From: Membranipora membranacea
Lineage: Eukaryota; Bryozoa; Gymnolaemata; Cheilostomatida; Membraniporidae
Direction: 5' to 3'
DNA length: 64,000 bases
NCBI GenBank assembly: GCA_914767715.1
Contig: OU612074.1
Span: 18,774,062-18,838,061 of the forward strand
In this document: piece by piece, positions 23,257-34,560 of the stretch
Layout of the letters: each line of letters begins with the position of its first letter
How positions within the stretch are numbered: the stretch's first letter is position 1
The notes under the pieces: model-generated
What the model was told of the DNA's origin: nothing
The model's input: only the letters and a program-made list of their open reading frames with translations
The model's database searches: none
Made by a program: the position numbers and the translations under genes

Positions 23257-23454
23257 GAAGCGTTGGTTTAGATCTCTCGAAAAATTCTAGTAATACTAAG
23301 ATCTCTGTATATGATTTTATGATGGTAGCGACTACCCTCAGAGATGGTGATGAAAATATTTTCTCTGGTTGAGCTATCACCACAGAAAGTTGTTATTGTC
23401 GGTTTTTTGCCATTCCTCCAGTACAGTAATTCTGTCTGGTATTCATCGTTTTAA

Positions 23455-24107
23455 AGACTTTGTTTGAGGCTGCTCTTTTGTATCACAACTTATTCTTCAT
23501 ATTTCATTCTATCATGTGAGCGATTTTCAGCTTTAGAATCCAAAATTGAGGAAGTTATGGCCTCTCAAACTTCCAAGGTGACGGCAATTTATCGGCAGTA
23601 AGAATCAGCCGGCAATCCCTAGGGTACGTCACAACCATCATACTTATTACGATACACTAATAAATATGTTGATGATCAAAATGTTCAGATCTGTAACGAT
23701 CTCGATCCCAGGTCCAAATGGCTTTTCAGGCAAAGCTGCTAACACTGAGCTATATTGTCTACTGGCTAACCTAGATGGTAGCGTCGTTGCCTATAGGTAT
23801 GGGAAACCGGGTTCCGATTCCCACCCAGGTCTGAATTTTGATCATCATCTTATCTGTGTGATTATTAGTGTATTAACTAATAACTCATAATAAGTATGAC
23901 CATAGACAAAACACATGTCTATGGTTGTGACGTACCCCAGGGGAAACATCCGCTTATTCCCAATGCCGATTGAAGGCAATCACCCTGGAAGTTTGAGAGG
24001 CCATAACTTCCTCAATATTTGGATTCTAAAGCTGAACATCGCTCACATGATAGAATAAAATATGGAGAATAAGATGTGATACAAAAGAGCAGCCTCAAAC
24101 AAAGTCT
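23455..24107. mobile_element. TTAA-flanked palindromic MITE (right arm copy)
   Basis: Inverted counterpart of 20,005-20,674, flanked by TTAA at 23,451 and 24,108. An empty version of the site lies at 22,453. The insertion therefore happened before the arms were duplicated. Confidence 0.8.
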
Positions 24108-24744
24108 TTAATAGTACTGGTGTATGCTTTAAAAATTGTCACCCTGACATATATGCAGAGAGATGTGAGTGCATCTTAGAAAGATTTTAAAAAGCTGCAG
24201 CCACCAAATTCAATCCAATAGAGGGAATTATAGTGTATTTGCTATGACCTCTTAGTCAACCATTGCTATAAGAGTTTGCAGTTTGGTTTGCGAGAGGGCT
24301 GAATTGAGAGAAGCTGGCAGAAGAAGAAGCAGCTACTGGAGCTTCAAGGATAAAACTTTCAACCACTTGCATTACTTCTTGGTTGTAATGAAACCACCAC
24401 ATTCACCACTTGCAAACATAATTCATTCACCTTATAGCTGGCAAAATAACCCAGTGTTTCAGGTAAATGGGCATTAAAATCTATCAGTAATGTTATTTGT
24501 ATTGGTATTGACCTAATCAATTTGTTCTGTCTGATGATCTGAGTCTATGACCTTGGCCACATGACTGCTTCTCAAGACCTAAAGTTACCCAATAACGCCT
24601 CGTAACATCTCAAAAGCCCTCGCAGTCCCTCAAGACTGCATGCAGGCTCTGCACGATATTATATCTGCACAGCTGCTGTGATTGGTTTTTTTAGCCTGTC
24701 TTGACAAGCCACCCTCCCCCTACCTGATTTGGAGGACTTGACAT

Positions 24745-25830
24745 TGTCGCATATTCGACCCACTTGGGGCCGAATACCCGAGCAGAACAGACACCACTAT
24801 TTCATTCATTTTGCTCATGTTTATTTTGTATGGAGTTAACTTCTTCCTGTTGAGGAAGAAGGCAACTCCATACAAAAAGTGTTTTGCTTACCTAATCAAA
24901 TTTATCCACAACGTTGTTCTTTAGAATTTTGTTACAAGCGGATATTAATTCAATTTACTAATGACTCATAGTTGAGATGCCTTTCGACATTAAAATAAGA
25001 CTTGATTTTGAACAATGGTGGAAATAAGTTTAAACAGTCATCGTAAAAAATAAACCATGCTCTATCATACCGTCAAAGTTTCCTGTGTAAAAGGTCAGAA
25101 TAGGTCAACTCCAAAACAGTAAGTCGTAGTACGCTCCAAAATAGTAATATGCTCCAAAATAATAGTAATACTAAAATATTGCAGAGTAATATGCTGCTGA
25201 GGGCTCTCCAAAAAGAACTGCCCTGCCTTGATGTTCCCCCGGTTTTTATATGCACCGGGCTCATCACGGCGGGTGAGCATGGCCAAAAAACCGGAGGTAG
25301 CATTTGCCCATCCTCTTGAAAAAAGCGGAGATTGGATTTAGGTTTTTTGTCTGATAAAAAGGTTTAATTATATACATTATTTAAATGCTTGCGATTGAAC
25401 CCTCCAAAAAGACGGAGACTGGATTTTAATTTTTTTCTGATAAAAAGGTTTTAATTATACACATTATTTAAATGCTTGCGATTGAACCCTCCAAAAAGAC
25501 AGAGATTGGATTTAGATTCTTGTCTGATAAAAAGATTTAATTATATACATTATTTAACTGCTTGCATTTGAACCCTCCAAAAAGACAGGATTGGATTTAG
25601 ATTCTTTGTCTGATAAAAAGGTTTAATTATATACATTATTTAAATGCTTGCGATTGAACCCTCCAAAAAGACGGAGATTGGATTTAGATTCTTGTCTGAT
25701 AAAAAGGTTTAATTATACACATTATTTTGAAGTGGTTGACGCCTTCTGGTATCACTTGTTCCCATCCTCTTGGCTCCATTCTCTTTATCTGAAATCTCTT
25801 GAGCTGTGAGAACTTGAGATCTCACAACAT
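24745..25830. mobile_element. 1.08-kb insertion in the right arm, possible ACAT duplication
   Basis: Left-arm sequence GACACTATGTCAAGTC (19,361) is split here: GACTTGACAT ends at 24,744 and ACATAGTGTC resumes at 25,827, so ACAT is duplicated. The insert holds a hairpin (24,821-24,877, arms TTTTGTATGGAGTTAACTTC and its complement) and a minisatellite. No coding frame was recognised and no terminal inverted repeat is obvious. Confidence 0.7.
25311..25722 (+). repeat. Minisatellite, five copies of about 86 bp
   Basis: Five copies share GGAGATTGGATTTAG (with variants), TCTGATAAAAAGGTTTAATT and TGCTTGCGATTGAACCCTCC. The CTCCAAAAAGAC join recurs at about 25,403, 25,491, 25,574 and 25,661, so the period drifts between 83 and 88 bp. 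Confidence 0.85.
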
Positions 25831-28478
25831 AGTGTCTTTTAATAAGAAATAATCCATTGTGATGGGTACACATTTTTGTGTGGAGATGACCATCCGATAG
25901 TGATGGCAACTGGGGTGGCAACTGGAAATTTCACAGACATGAATTTAATATATATAGCTGAAATTCTAGTATTGATCATTTCAGCAACTTTGCCCCAGCA
26001 GCTGTTTCATGTGATTGAGATTCAAAAGCCAACTATGTAGTCTAGTTCAGGTAATACACCTGGCTATCTATTTTTCCCCACCCAGTGCCTCAGCGGTTGA
26101 GGATGGGATATCTGCGCACAGTGTTAGAAGTGTTGAAAATATGAGGTAGGGGGATGCCAATCAGGCCGGGGGTCCAGGGGGCCGCCTTTGCCCTCTGCTG
26201 AGTCGTGGGCGGAGTCCCGGCCGCCGGAGCCCTGTGGTGATTACAATTGAAATTGCATCAAATTTAGCAATGTTTTGAAAAACTCATATTGATGTACTTA
26301 CCAGCTGGTGGTTACCTGGGTTATAATATAAAGGGGGGGGGGATGCAACCCCCTAGACAAAGTAGGAAGGGGGACACCATCCCCTTACATCTGCGCTAAA
26401 CCCTAACACTATCTACGCATAAACATGTCAATGAGACCTTCACACTATCATTCAATAGTTTTCCAGTTTATCAGGTTTATTAGCCTATTTCTCTGGTCTA
26501 AATATTTACAAAATAAGTCAGAGCAGCTAAAATTCTGAGACTGCGAGAACTATCAGAGCCCTGCGCTTATTATTCAAAAGATGTCACCAAGAAGGGAAAC
26601 AATTTTTATAATATGAATAGAGGGAGACTGAATGTGATTAGAGTAATTTCAAATCAAAACAAGAAGCGTTGTGACATGTGCTATACAGGCTACCATACAG
26701 AATGAAATCTTTCTCTAATTTTCCTTCTTGGTGATATTATGAATTTTATTAGGGAAGACAAAGTTACGGTATGGTACTCCCATTTGACTCATTCTGATTC
26801 TTCTCTTCTGTTCAGACATTAGCCAATGTCGTTGAATACATTATATCCACTGATTCTTAGTTGAGCAACAAATCTTCTCTGGCTGTTGTTCAACACGGTT
26901 GTCAGAGGCAATCGGCCCCATCTAATTTATGTTATGCAAGCTGATAGAAATTGGTTGGATGCACGCCATAGTGGTTTTTAAACAAAGCAATATTATATGT
27001 AGTATCTAAACAGTATATAAAATACAGTATATATAATACAGTATACAGTATATAAAATACAGTATATAAACATTATACATACAGTACATATACAGTATGT
27101 ATATTATTATATCAAGGCTCGAACGGTGAGGTTCCAAATCAGACATTACACAACAGGCAAAACAATGGGATTATATAGCAATATTTAGAGTTGTCCCCTC
27201 CATTTTTTTGAAAGTTTAAAAATTTAATTTCTCTTTAACTGCCAAGCTTAGAGGTGTAGAACTAAAACATAATATTGACACAGCCTATCTACACATATAA
27301 ATGCTGCCAAATTGTTGCCCACTTCAGTTATAATGAACTGAGCGATAGCTTTTCGTTAATTCAGGACTATAACCCTGGATTACTTTCTAACTGGCAGACT
27401 GAGAGGTGTAGAAACTAGATATTTGAAATCAGCATAAAATTCTGATCTAGGAAAACTTAATTCCATATTGTCCCGTTTTTTCGTTAAAGTAAACACCTTT
27501 TTTTGAGCACTTATAGCTGGGTGTCTTCTGGACTATATGACCTTACTGCCTGCAGATTGACTTTATGATAGGAGTCTCTCTTCACCTAGCAACAGTGCCA
27601 CAAACCGGCCCAATTGACCATTTTACATTTTGCCTATAGAAGCCAAATTTGGATTAATCCAAATGTTGCGGTGCAAAGATAACCAATCAGATACACGCGC
27701 AAAGTGGTAAATGATACATGACTTTTAACGCATGTGTTATTTCTTCTCGCCACAAATCCACCTACCATCTGCTGGCAAAGTCAAATTTTATTTTTTCAAT
27801 TTTGTCCATTGAGTAATACCCGTTGTTGAATTATCACTCAGTGATATTTGAATTTTGAGTGAACTAATACCACTTATCCCCCCTTCCCGCTGATGTTAGG
27901 CCTTGTGTCAATAGTGTCTTACATATCATTGCCACTTAATGTGGATTTTAGATGTCAGGGAGAGCGTGCTATCAGGCCATTATTTGATACCATCATAAGT
28001 TATTGCTAACGTTGAAAAATGAGTAACTTGGAATTATGATACAGAAGTCACGAGCATGCTAAGTGTAGGTAAACACAAACATCTCATGATAGATAAGGCA
28101 CTAAAAGGCAGAGACTACCAAACCGCTGTGCCCTATGGCACCCAAACTTGTCTGCCTTAATCATACAAGAGTGTATCTCTGTTTTTCTAAATCCCAATGT
28201 TCCCATAACTTTTCCACAAGAAAATATTGCTAAGAAATACCCAAATTTCTTATTGTTGAGCAGCTAGTAGCCTGAATGATGAAATTTGGATTACTATCAA
28301 ATTTTTCCTGAATGAAAACAGTTTACAAACTCAAACTAGAAACAGGCTGTGATCGACACATAAAAATTGCTACAGGCAATGCTGTGACATTCCATTTTTT
28401 GCAAACATTTTGGCCACAGGTAAACAATGTAAAAATACTGCTTGATGTAACTAGAAATGATGTATTGCATGGCCTAAC

Positions 28479-29639
28479 CTTGCTGACAAATGGGTTTGAA
28501 CTGGTTGAAGCTACTAGCCACTGTGGCTGCCAGAGTTGAGTTGACAATTTTACCCTCCAAAAGAGCACATCTGACAGCATAATGTGATTGGAACTTTAGG
28601 CGCCTTGCCAACATAGCGTCTGCAATAAAGAAAAAAATTGATAACATTATAAACAAAATACTTTGCTGCTTGAATCAATGGGACATCATCAGGGATTGTT
28701 CCATTACGAAACTGACCATAGGCAGTTCCCTTTTCATGTCCAACTTGCAATAGTTATGTAGATGCATAGCCTTTTAAGAGGTTACAAGGCTTACTAGATG
28801 TTTTATAACTTAGAACTGATTCACAATACTGGATATTATTGAGCGTAAACTACTACCTACCTTTGACCTCAACTTTCATAGTACAGGTTCTTTCTTTCCC
28901 ATGTAAGACATAGTCATAAATACCAATAGGTAGACTCAGTTGATGTGTGATTCCACCTAGAGTTAGGGTGACGTTCGCCTCCCCAGTGGTAGCTGAGGCA
29001 ATACTTCTTATATCCTTTGGACGCCCTTGGTCATTATCTGTTGTGCCTTGAAACAGCAACAAAAACAAAACCTACCTATAACATAAATGGTAGGGGATCA
29101 CAAGGTCTTAATTCTCTACACATCCAGAAGAATGGGCAGCAAATGAGTGAAACATTAAGGGCAAGGCTGAATTATCGGTGTCAATCTGCTGTCAGTTTGA
29201 AGGCATGTAGGAGAAAACCTAGACTTCTAGCAAAGCCTAGTAGTCGGCGAATTGTGGTGAAAATCGAACCAAGGACCTTCAACGATTAAACCAATCTGGT
29301 ATAAAATGAACTATGACTGTCAAGCTTCTTATTATAATAACTACAGCCTATGCACAAGCACAACGTCACATGTTATTAGTGTATTAATATGAAAATCATT
29401 GTACATACCATTACTAACTACTTGAACTGTGTTGATACATCCGGATCTCATGAAGGTGGGGTTCCCGACAGGAAGTTCAATTCCTGTGTCAGGTGCTATC
29501 CTAACATTAGCTTTCTCTGTCTCCGATGTAACAGAAATGGTTCTGTTTCTATCCAGGCATAGATCAGATGTGCTAGAAAGCGGTATGTTAGGCGATGGAA
29601 TTGATAGGGCTGCTGGGGGCTCCGTGGTCGAAGCTAAAT
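28479..29639 (-). pseudogene. HYR-like domain gene, truncated copy A
   Basis: Four exons in consistent phase 1: 29,639-29,409 (acceptor ATATTTTAG, donor GTATGT), 29,046-28,861 (donor GTAGGT), 28,743-28,662 and 28,619-28,479 (acceptor TTATTGCAG, donor GTTAGG). The first two look like HYR-like beta-sandwich modules: DLCLDRNRTISV through RSGCINTVQVVSNG, and DIRSIAS through RTCTMKVEVKG. The last two are conserved with unit B but unrecognised (GQFRNGTIPDDVP; VRCALLEGKIVNST). Lesions: exon 3 is 82 bp where unit B has 81, shifting the frame; the NHL exon found in B is absent upstream; and the next downstream exon of B falls in the segment replaced by the giant palindrome. Confidence 0.7.
29090..29300 (-). 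repeat. tRNA-derived SINE in the HYR gene intron
   Basis: The minus strand has TTGGTTTAATCGTTGAAGG (A box region) and CTTGGTTCGATTTTCACC (B box). The same insertion is at 58,850-59,050 in unit B, so it predates the duplication. Confidence 0.6.
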
Positions 29640-30500
29640 CTAAAATATTAAACAAAAATCTTTACATTGGGATTACGTCAAATGCAAAGCAAGCAAAAAA
29701 TAAACACAGTATCCCTTGACATATTAAAAGTAGTGATTGGCGAGTTCGAGTTCAAAACTCGTTGGGGCGAGTTTGTGTGGGCGAGTCTGGAGTTATCATT
29801 ACACTGATATTGAGGGAGTAACTCCAAAAAAGATGTTAAACTAAGGAAATGATGCTGCTGCTTGTGAAATGTGTTTAATATCAATTTAAAAATTTTGGAC
29901 TGATGTGTCAGGTTCTTAGATATGACTTTGGAAGGTAACTATATTACCAGTCCAAAAAATAGCTGTAAGGGGCGTGATATGGAACTGGAACTAACTTTCA
30001 CATGTTTGTTTAATAAATGACAAGGAACTGAAACATAACCTCGGGGAAGATTTTGGATCTTGGTATGTACATATCAACTAATACTCGATCTTATTGGTCA
30101 ATTTTGATTTGATCAATGAGGATGGCAGACAGGGCTTAATTACCTTGTCAAGATTTAAGATGTACACAGTGGTATTGGTATGGTTATGGCATGCTTTTCA
30201 TTTGGGAAGATTGTATCAGTACCCCAAGGTTTTCTACAGTGCCTTACACTTTGATTTTATCTGTAGGCAGAGCAATACACCCTGTAAACTAATGGCAGTT
30301 CAGAGAGTCAGTAACTTACAGGGGAACTGCAGAATTCAGTACGACACAAAGTAAGATGCTGAAGTAAAATAGCCACACTTACCACTAATCCATGAATACA
30401 TACATATCAATGAACCAAGCAAGGTATACAGGACATACAGTCCAGTCATAAGTCTTAAAATCAGTAAATATTAGCCCCAGTTAAGTTGGCTTGTTTGGGG
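29640..30500. other. Unit A / spacer junction, no gene seen
   Basis: Homology to unit B stops just upstream of the HYR exon acceptor at about 29,640. I see no NHL-type coding sequence here, although unit B has it within 400 bp at the same relative position. A CGAGTTCGAGTT-type short repeat lies at 29,741-29,795. Confidence 0.5.
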
Positions 30501-30507
30501 GATGAGT

Positions 30508-30587
30508 TAGCCTGTCTTGACAAGCTTTGTTCGGTGTTCCCTCCCCCCCCCCCCCCCCCACCGAACAAAGCTTGTCAAGACAGGCTA
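30508..30587. mobile_element. 80-bp hairpin MITE, TAGCCTGTCTTGACAAGC family
   Basis: The arms TAGCCTGTCTTGACAAGC and GCTTGTCAAGACAGGCTA are perfect inverted copies around a loop containing a 17-19 base C run. Related hairpins are at 37,017, 41,222, 42,449 and 49,327; a half copy is at 19,402-19,419 and its mirror at 24,703. Confidence 0.85.
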
Positions 30588-31919
30588 GGGATGAGTCAAT
30601 GCTAGTTGGCCATAAATTTTGCTATTCCAAGCAAGTGTGACAAGGTAAGTTTCTTCTCCTGTGTAATCTTCACCAAGTAGAACGCGGGCTGAAAATGGTA
30701 GGGTGCCAACGAGAACAGTTCATTACGAAGTTGAATTATTAAAATACAAAGCTCTTGGCTTTCAACACTCCTATACCGCAACTAAAACTCAAATGGCTGA
30801 GATCTTTCTTTTCAGTATTGGCCTAACTTATTGTCACACTATAATTTTATCGAGAAAGTTGTCACGCTATATTAAAATCCAACCAAAAGCGAAGTCATAT
30901 TATTACTATATTTAAACACTCTAGTATAGTAAATTTTGGTAACTAGAGGGTCTTGGTTACTTGTGGAATTAAAAAGGTGCAAACCCCTATGCTGATTAGT
31001 GATTACTTTTACAGAGTCTGGGATTCCTCTTTGCGTCTATGATACTGGACGTACCCCTGATTATGATGTCATCAATGACAGTGATGTTAGTAGCTGTGTT
31101 AGCTGGAGGCTTCTAAGCTAAGAATATACCATTCTGGGCTGAGTGGATGAAGTACTTATCGTTTGTACAGTATGCATACTTCTCACTGGTCACGATAGAT
31201 ATCCACAACATAGACATTGAGTGAGTATCTTGTTATTCCCCTGGTTAAAATAATACTTTTAGCGGACCAGGCACTTATATATGTTTATGGATTAGGGGAA
31301 CAAACCTGAATCTTAACAAGCGTATGGTTATTTATGGATGGTTGAATGAATTATTGTCTATGGCTGGTCCACAAGTTTAGTAATGCTGTGTAATTACTGT
31401 GTTTGCCGCATTGACTTGAACCCGGGCTTTCCGATCTGTAGCATTTGATGATAATTCGGCCAACTCAGCGCGAGCTGAATCCTAGCTCAGTGCAAACCGG
31501 GAGACATTTCAATGGATCGAGAGCGAAATTTGCTCAGCTAGGCCTCATGAAAACACGGTGAATAATAAACTGATGGAATTTCTCCATACTGGCCATACTG
31601 AGTATTTGACCACCAATCCATTGATTCATGCCAATTGGTCGGGGGTTAGTTCCAATAAACAGAACAAAACACTTTTCATTAAATTAAAAAAATTTATTTA
31701 GCTCATTGAAATTTTGCAGAATATCTAAATTTATTCTGCTACCAATTAGAATTTAGAAAGAAACAATCCAAAAATACCGTAATTCGTTAATTTTTAAAAC
31801 TGTGATTCAGCCAATTCTTAGCCTAGTCATCAAATTTACTGATGAGCAACAATTGTGGTTTGATGGTCAATTAATGGTTTGCTTAGATAATCCACATGAA
31901 AGCGCTAGTAATTCACCCT

Positions 31920-32460
31920 CCAAAATAATCCAAACCAATACAGACTCTACAAAAAGATGCCCTGCGAATCATTAAGGGAATCGGACCAGGGGGTCACAGT
32001 TCTAGTCATTTTAAAAAACTTAAAATCATGCCATTGCAAATGCTTTTTGAATACAGAACTTTAAAACTTTTATTAAAATCATATTCAATTCAACATATTT
32101 TAAATATGAAAACAAACCATGAGTACAACACTAGATCCAACAAACTTAAAATTATTAAGACAAACAACAAGCGAGGAGAGAGGTCCTTGTTGAGCAATGG
32201 CATATCCTTGTTCAACAAGTACCTTTTGGGAGTTTGGACAGGGCCAGGGTGCGATCTCACAGTTGGGCTGGCAGGGCGTCTCTGGTCGTGCGGTGGATAG
32301 CGGGTACGGAGGGCACGTTTTCTCTGGGCTTGTCATGATGTTCTTGTGGTGTTTTTGTAATTAGCTGGAGGGTTGGCCACCACTCTAGTTCACAGACTAT
32401 CTGGCTGACCCGTGCTTTTATTTACTTTCTTTGAACATTTATTTCTCTTAATTTACAATA
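31920..32460 (+). pseudogene. LINE ORF2 C-terminus and 3' end
   Basis: The + strand reads LQKDALRIIKGIGPGGHSS, KLKIMPLQMLFEYRTLKLL, then NHEYNTRSNKL, as in CR1/L2-like ORF2 tails. The following untranslated part resembles 5,040-5,160 downstream of the other LINE remnant. It is 5'-truncated inside the ABCG intron. Confidence 0.75.
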
Positions 32461-32461
32461 G

Positions 32462-32610
32462 GCAAATTCGCGACCTGTTCCACTGTAATGAAATTGATTA
32501 TTAATAATCAGTGTAAAATCCCATACGCAGTTGAGAGCTACTGCGTATGGGATTTTACACTGATTATTAATAATCAATTTTATTACAGTGGAACAGGTCG
32601 CGAATTTGTC
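32462..32610. mobile_element. 149-bp near-perfect hairpin MITE
   Basis: Two arms of about 70 bp (32,462-32,531 and 32,541-32,610) are inverted copies with one or two mismatches around the loop TTGAGAGCTA. Terminal sequence is GCAAATTCGCGACCTGTTCC. The near-perfect arms imply a recent insertion. Confidence 0.85.
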
Positions 32611-33354
32611 TAATGTTTCTTTATAGCAAAATACAAAAAAAAATCAAAAAATATACCCATGTCTATGCCTGTGTGTGGCTGTTGTGTGAACTCATTTCAA
32701 GATTTTACTGTCACACTGCTTTATAATATATTTACTTATTGAAAGGAAAATCGTCCCCTCTCGATAAATACTTCTGTTCTGTTCTGTTCCGCTGTCAAGT
32801 TTCACATGATAGTGCAACATCATATTTAGTTTGAAAAAAAATCTAGAATTTGCTTTGAATAAATTTTTCCTGCATGGCTGTTATCAGAATACTTATCTTA
32901 AATCACAAAGTATTTTGTTAATTTTGCAGGTGTGCTAAGGTTGGAAGTTTGTATCCTGCCTGTTTCAACCGAACCGAGGACATGGCAAACATGACACTGC
33001 ACATACCTAAAAGTGACTTATTGAACGCTTATACTCCGCATTCAGCCGGTTGGCAGCTATGGCATTATCTCATCATTATTGTCGGCATTGTTGTGATTAT
33101 GAGGACAGCTACCTATATTACACTGAGGTTTATAAGAAAACCGAATGTAGCATGATTAGATACATACTAGCTGTAGACTAAATCATCATCGCCTCAACAG
33201 AGAGTCAGTTTGGTAGAGACTGTTCCATATCTTGTTATTTCTTCATCAGCTGAGCTTCTATCTTGCAAAACCAACACCATGCCGACATTGAGTTCAACAT
33301 TTTGTTCATTGTCATGCACAGCGCTATGATTAGAACTATGTACTACATACTACC

Positions 33355-33436
33355 TGCTATGTATTACGTTATGTACAACGCTATGTACAACGCTATTTAC
33401 AACGCCATTTACAACACTATGTATAACGCAATGTCA
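33355..33436 (+). repeat. 12-bp in-frame minisatellite
   Basis: About six copies of a TACAACGCTATG-type unit, lying in a frame that stays open across it (YNAMYNAIYNAIYNT). It falls after the ABCG stop codon, so it is probably not translated. Confidence 0.75.
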
Positions 33437-33439
33437 AGC

Positions 33440-34140
33440 AAAGCGTTCAACCAAACAAAGATGAACATTTATTTCCTAGGCGCAAGTTCTTTCTTATCTT
33501 GAATATTATTTTATGGTCAGTCTCGATGGAGTAAAGAAAATTCTAGGAACTGTCTGTAAAAATACCATTCATTTTTTTAAGATTATTACACCAAGCTTAC
33601 GCTCAAGTAAATCAAAAGATAGCTGGAAGTCACACCCATCTATTCTTATTTTTTTTGTGCAATCAGTTTACATCCATAACTCTCATACTATTTAATCCAA
33701 CCCATTCACACCCAAGTCTTCCAGCCATGATTTGTTAACAAGGGTTGCTAAGTATTTACTAAATTTATATCTCACAAAAACTAACTATCAGGAAAATACC
33801 CATTGGTCTCCGTGTAGATAATCTTTCTTTATCAAATACATGCTACATAATATCATATTGGACCATATGATTCATGTTCCAACTTCCATCATGTTTGCCG
33901 CTAGTGTATCTAGAGGAGTAAATATGTGCTTGGGAATTTTGCGTTTGCTGAGGTGAAGTAAAAATGTTTTGAGGATCAGTAAATATTGACTAGCCAAAAA
34001 CTTTGCAATCTCCTTGAACGAATACTTTACTATACTGTGTTATGGTGAAATAGGCTGAGTAGTCTTCACATAAATTGCAACATGCAGAGGGATTTGAAGG
34101 GCTAGTGTCTGGTTTTTTTGGAGCACCTCTTTGCTACCAA
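33440..34140. other. Unassigned stretch
   Basis: No supportable exon, RNA gene or repeat head seen. It starts just after the 12-bp minisatellite and ends at the promoter cassette. Confidence 0.4.
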
Positions 34141-34149
34141 TATCTTGAT

Positions 34150-34560
34150 TTTCTCATTACATAATTCATCTGATAAATCCGATGTATATCATGGCACCGT
34201 CCACTTGTCAGTGCAGACATGAATCTGGACATGATCTATCATGTTTGTATATTATATCACGTAAGAGCCGAGATTAATACTGGAGATTCTAAAGGTACAC
34301 ATCCTTGTCTGTCTATCGTAAAATCTGAATCTCGCTGGTGGTTGAATAGCAAACTTACATCATTATTCTATGAATTAAAAGTATTCCAATACACAAATCA
34401 ACCTGTCAGCACAGCAGACATGATAGTCGACATGATGTATCATCCTTATTATATAATAATATCAGATAAGATGGGATATCTTCAAGTATAGACTTACATG
34501 GAAACACATCAACAATAAGTAGACCTATATAACGGTGTACAGTCATGTCAACAGCTCATT
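34150..34560 (+). promoter_or_regulatory. Promoter cassette, middle copy (upstream of the D8C gene)
   Basis: Matches the cassettes at 10,570 and 47,610, including the internal repeats and TATATAA at 34,526-34,532. The leader after it (CTCATTAAGTCTCGG, then AAAGATCTTGTTGTACCAGA) is the same as before the SapA signal exon. A GAGCC|GTAAGC at 34,580 could be a donor joining to the D8C exon acceptor at 34,864. Confidence 0.65.

Larger units (their letters stand above)
17708..27535. mobile_element. Giant palindromic (foldback-like) element
   Basis: The outer ends are TAGTCCAGAAGACACC at 17,708 and its complement GGTGTCTTCTGGACTA ending near 27,535; both ends include TA. The left arm (17,708-21,335) is matched in reverse along 22,280-27,535. 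Checkpoints: 19,109/26,088, 19,370/24,745 (resuming at 25,830 after an insertion), 20,161/23,951 and 21,335/22,280. The spacer is about 0.95 kb. The right arm has two extra insertions, a LINE 3' end (22,764-23,256) and a 1.08-kb element (24,745-25,830). No transposase frame is visible. Contents otherwise: polyC/polyG run (18,858/26,332), TATACAGTATGT-type repeats (18,140/27,010-27,090) and a nested TTAA element in each arm. Confidence 0.85.
27538..29640. repeat. Unit A, duplication block 4
   Basis: Matches 57,236-59,370 in the same orientation, starting at CTTACTGCCTGCAGATTGAC. It carries the remains of the HYR-like gene. The part 27,540-28,470 shows no exon. Confidence 0.9.
31015..33155 (+). 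pseudogene. ABCG-type half-transporter, C-terminal two exons with nonsense codon
   Basis: Exon 31,015-31,220 (acceptor TTTACAG, donor GTGAGT) encodes membrane segments SLGFLFASMILDVPLIMMSS and MLVAVLAGGF, then after an in-frame TAA (about 31,117) NIPFWAEWMKYLSFVQYAY, the layout of transmembrane helices 5 and following in ABCG/White transporters. Exon 32,930-33,155 (acceptor TTTTGCAG) joins in phase 2 and encodes an extracellular Cys-containing loop, the last helix LIIIVGIVVIMRTATYITLR, and a short tail. In the family this region forms part of the lipid or pigment export channel. Nothing upstream matches the ATPase domain, so the gene is 5'-truncated as well as interrupted by the stop codon. 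The intron carries a LINE 3' end and a MITE. Confidence 0.8.

Noticed and set aside
25311-25722. CRISPR-like array
   Set aside because: Units are contiguous tandem repeats without unique spacers, in animal DNA.
28312-28539. Open frame on the + strand conserved at 58,020
   Set aside because: It lies opposite the phase-consistent minus-strand exon at 28,479-28,619 and its shared status is explained by block duplication.
33263-33502. Repeat protein with YNA-type units
   Set aside because: The frame depends on a 12-bp minisatellite after the ABCG stop codon; no start context, splice sites or homologous domain.
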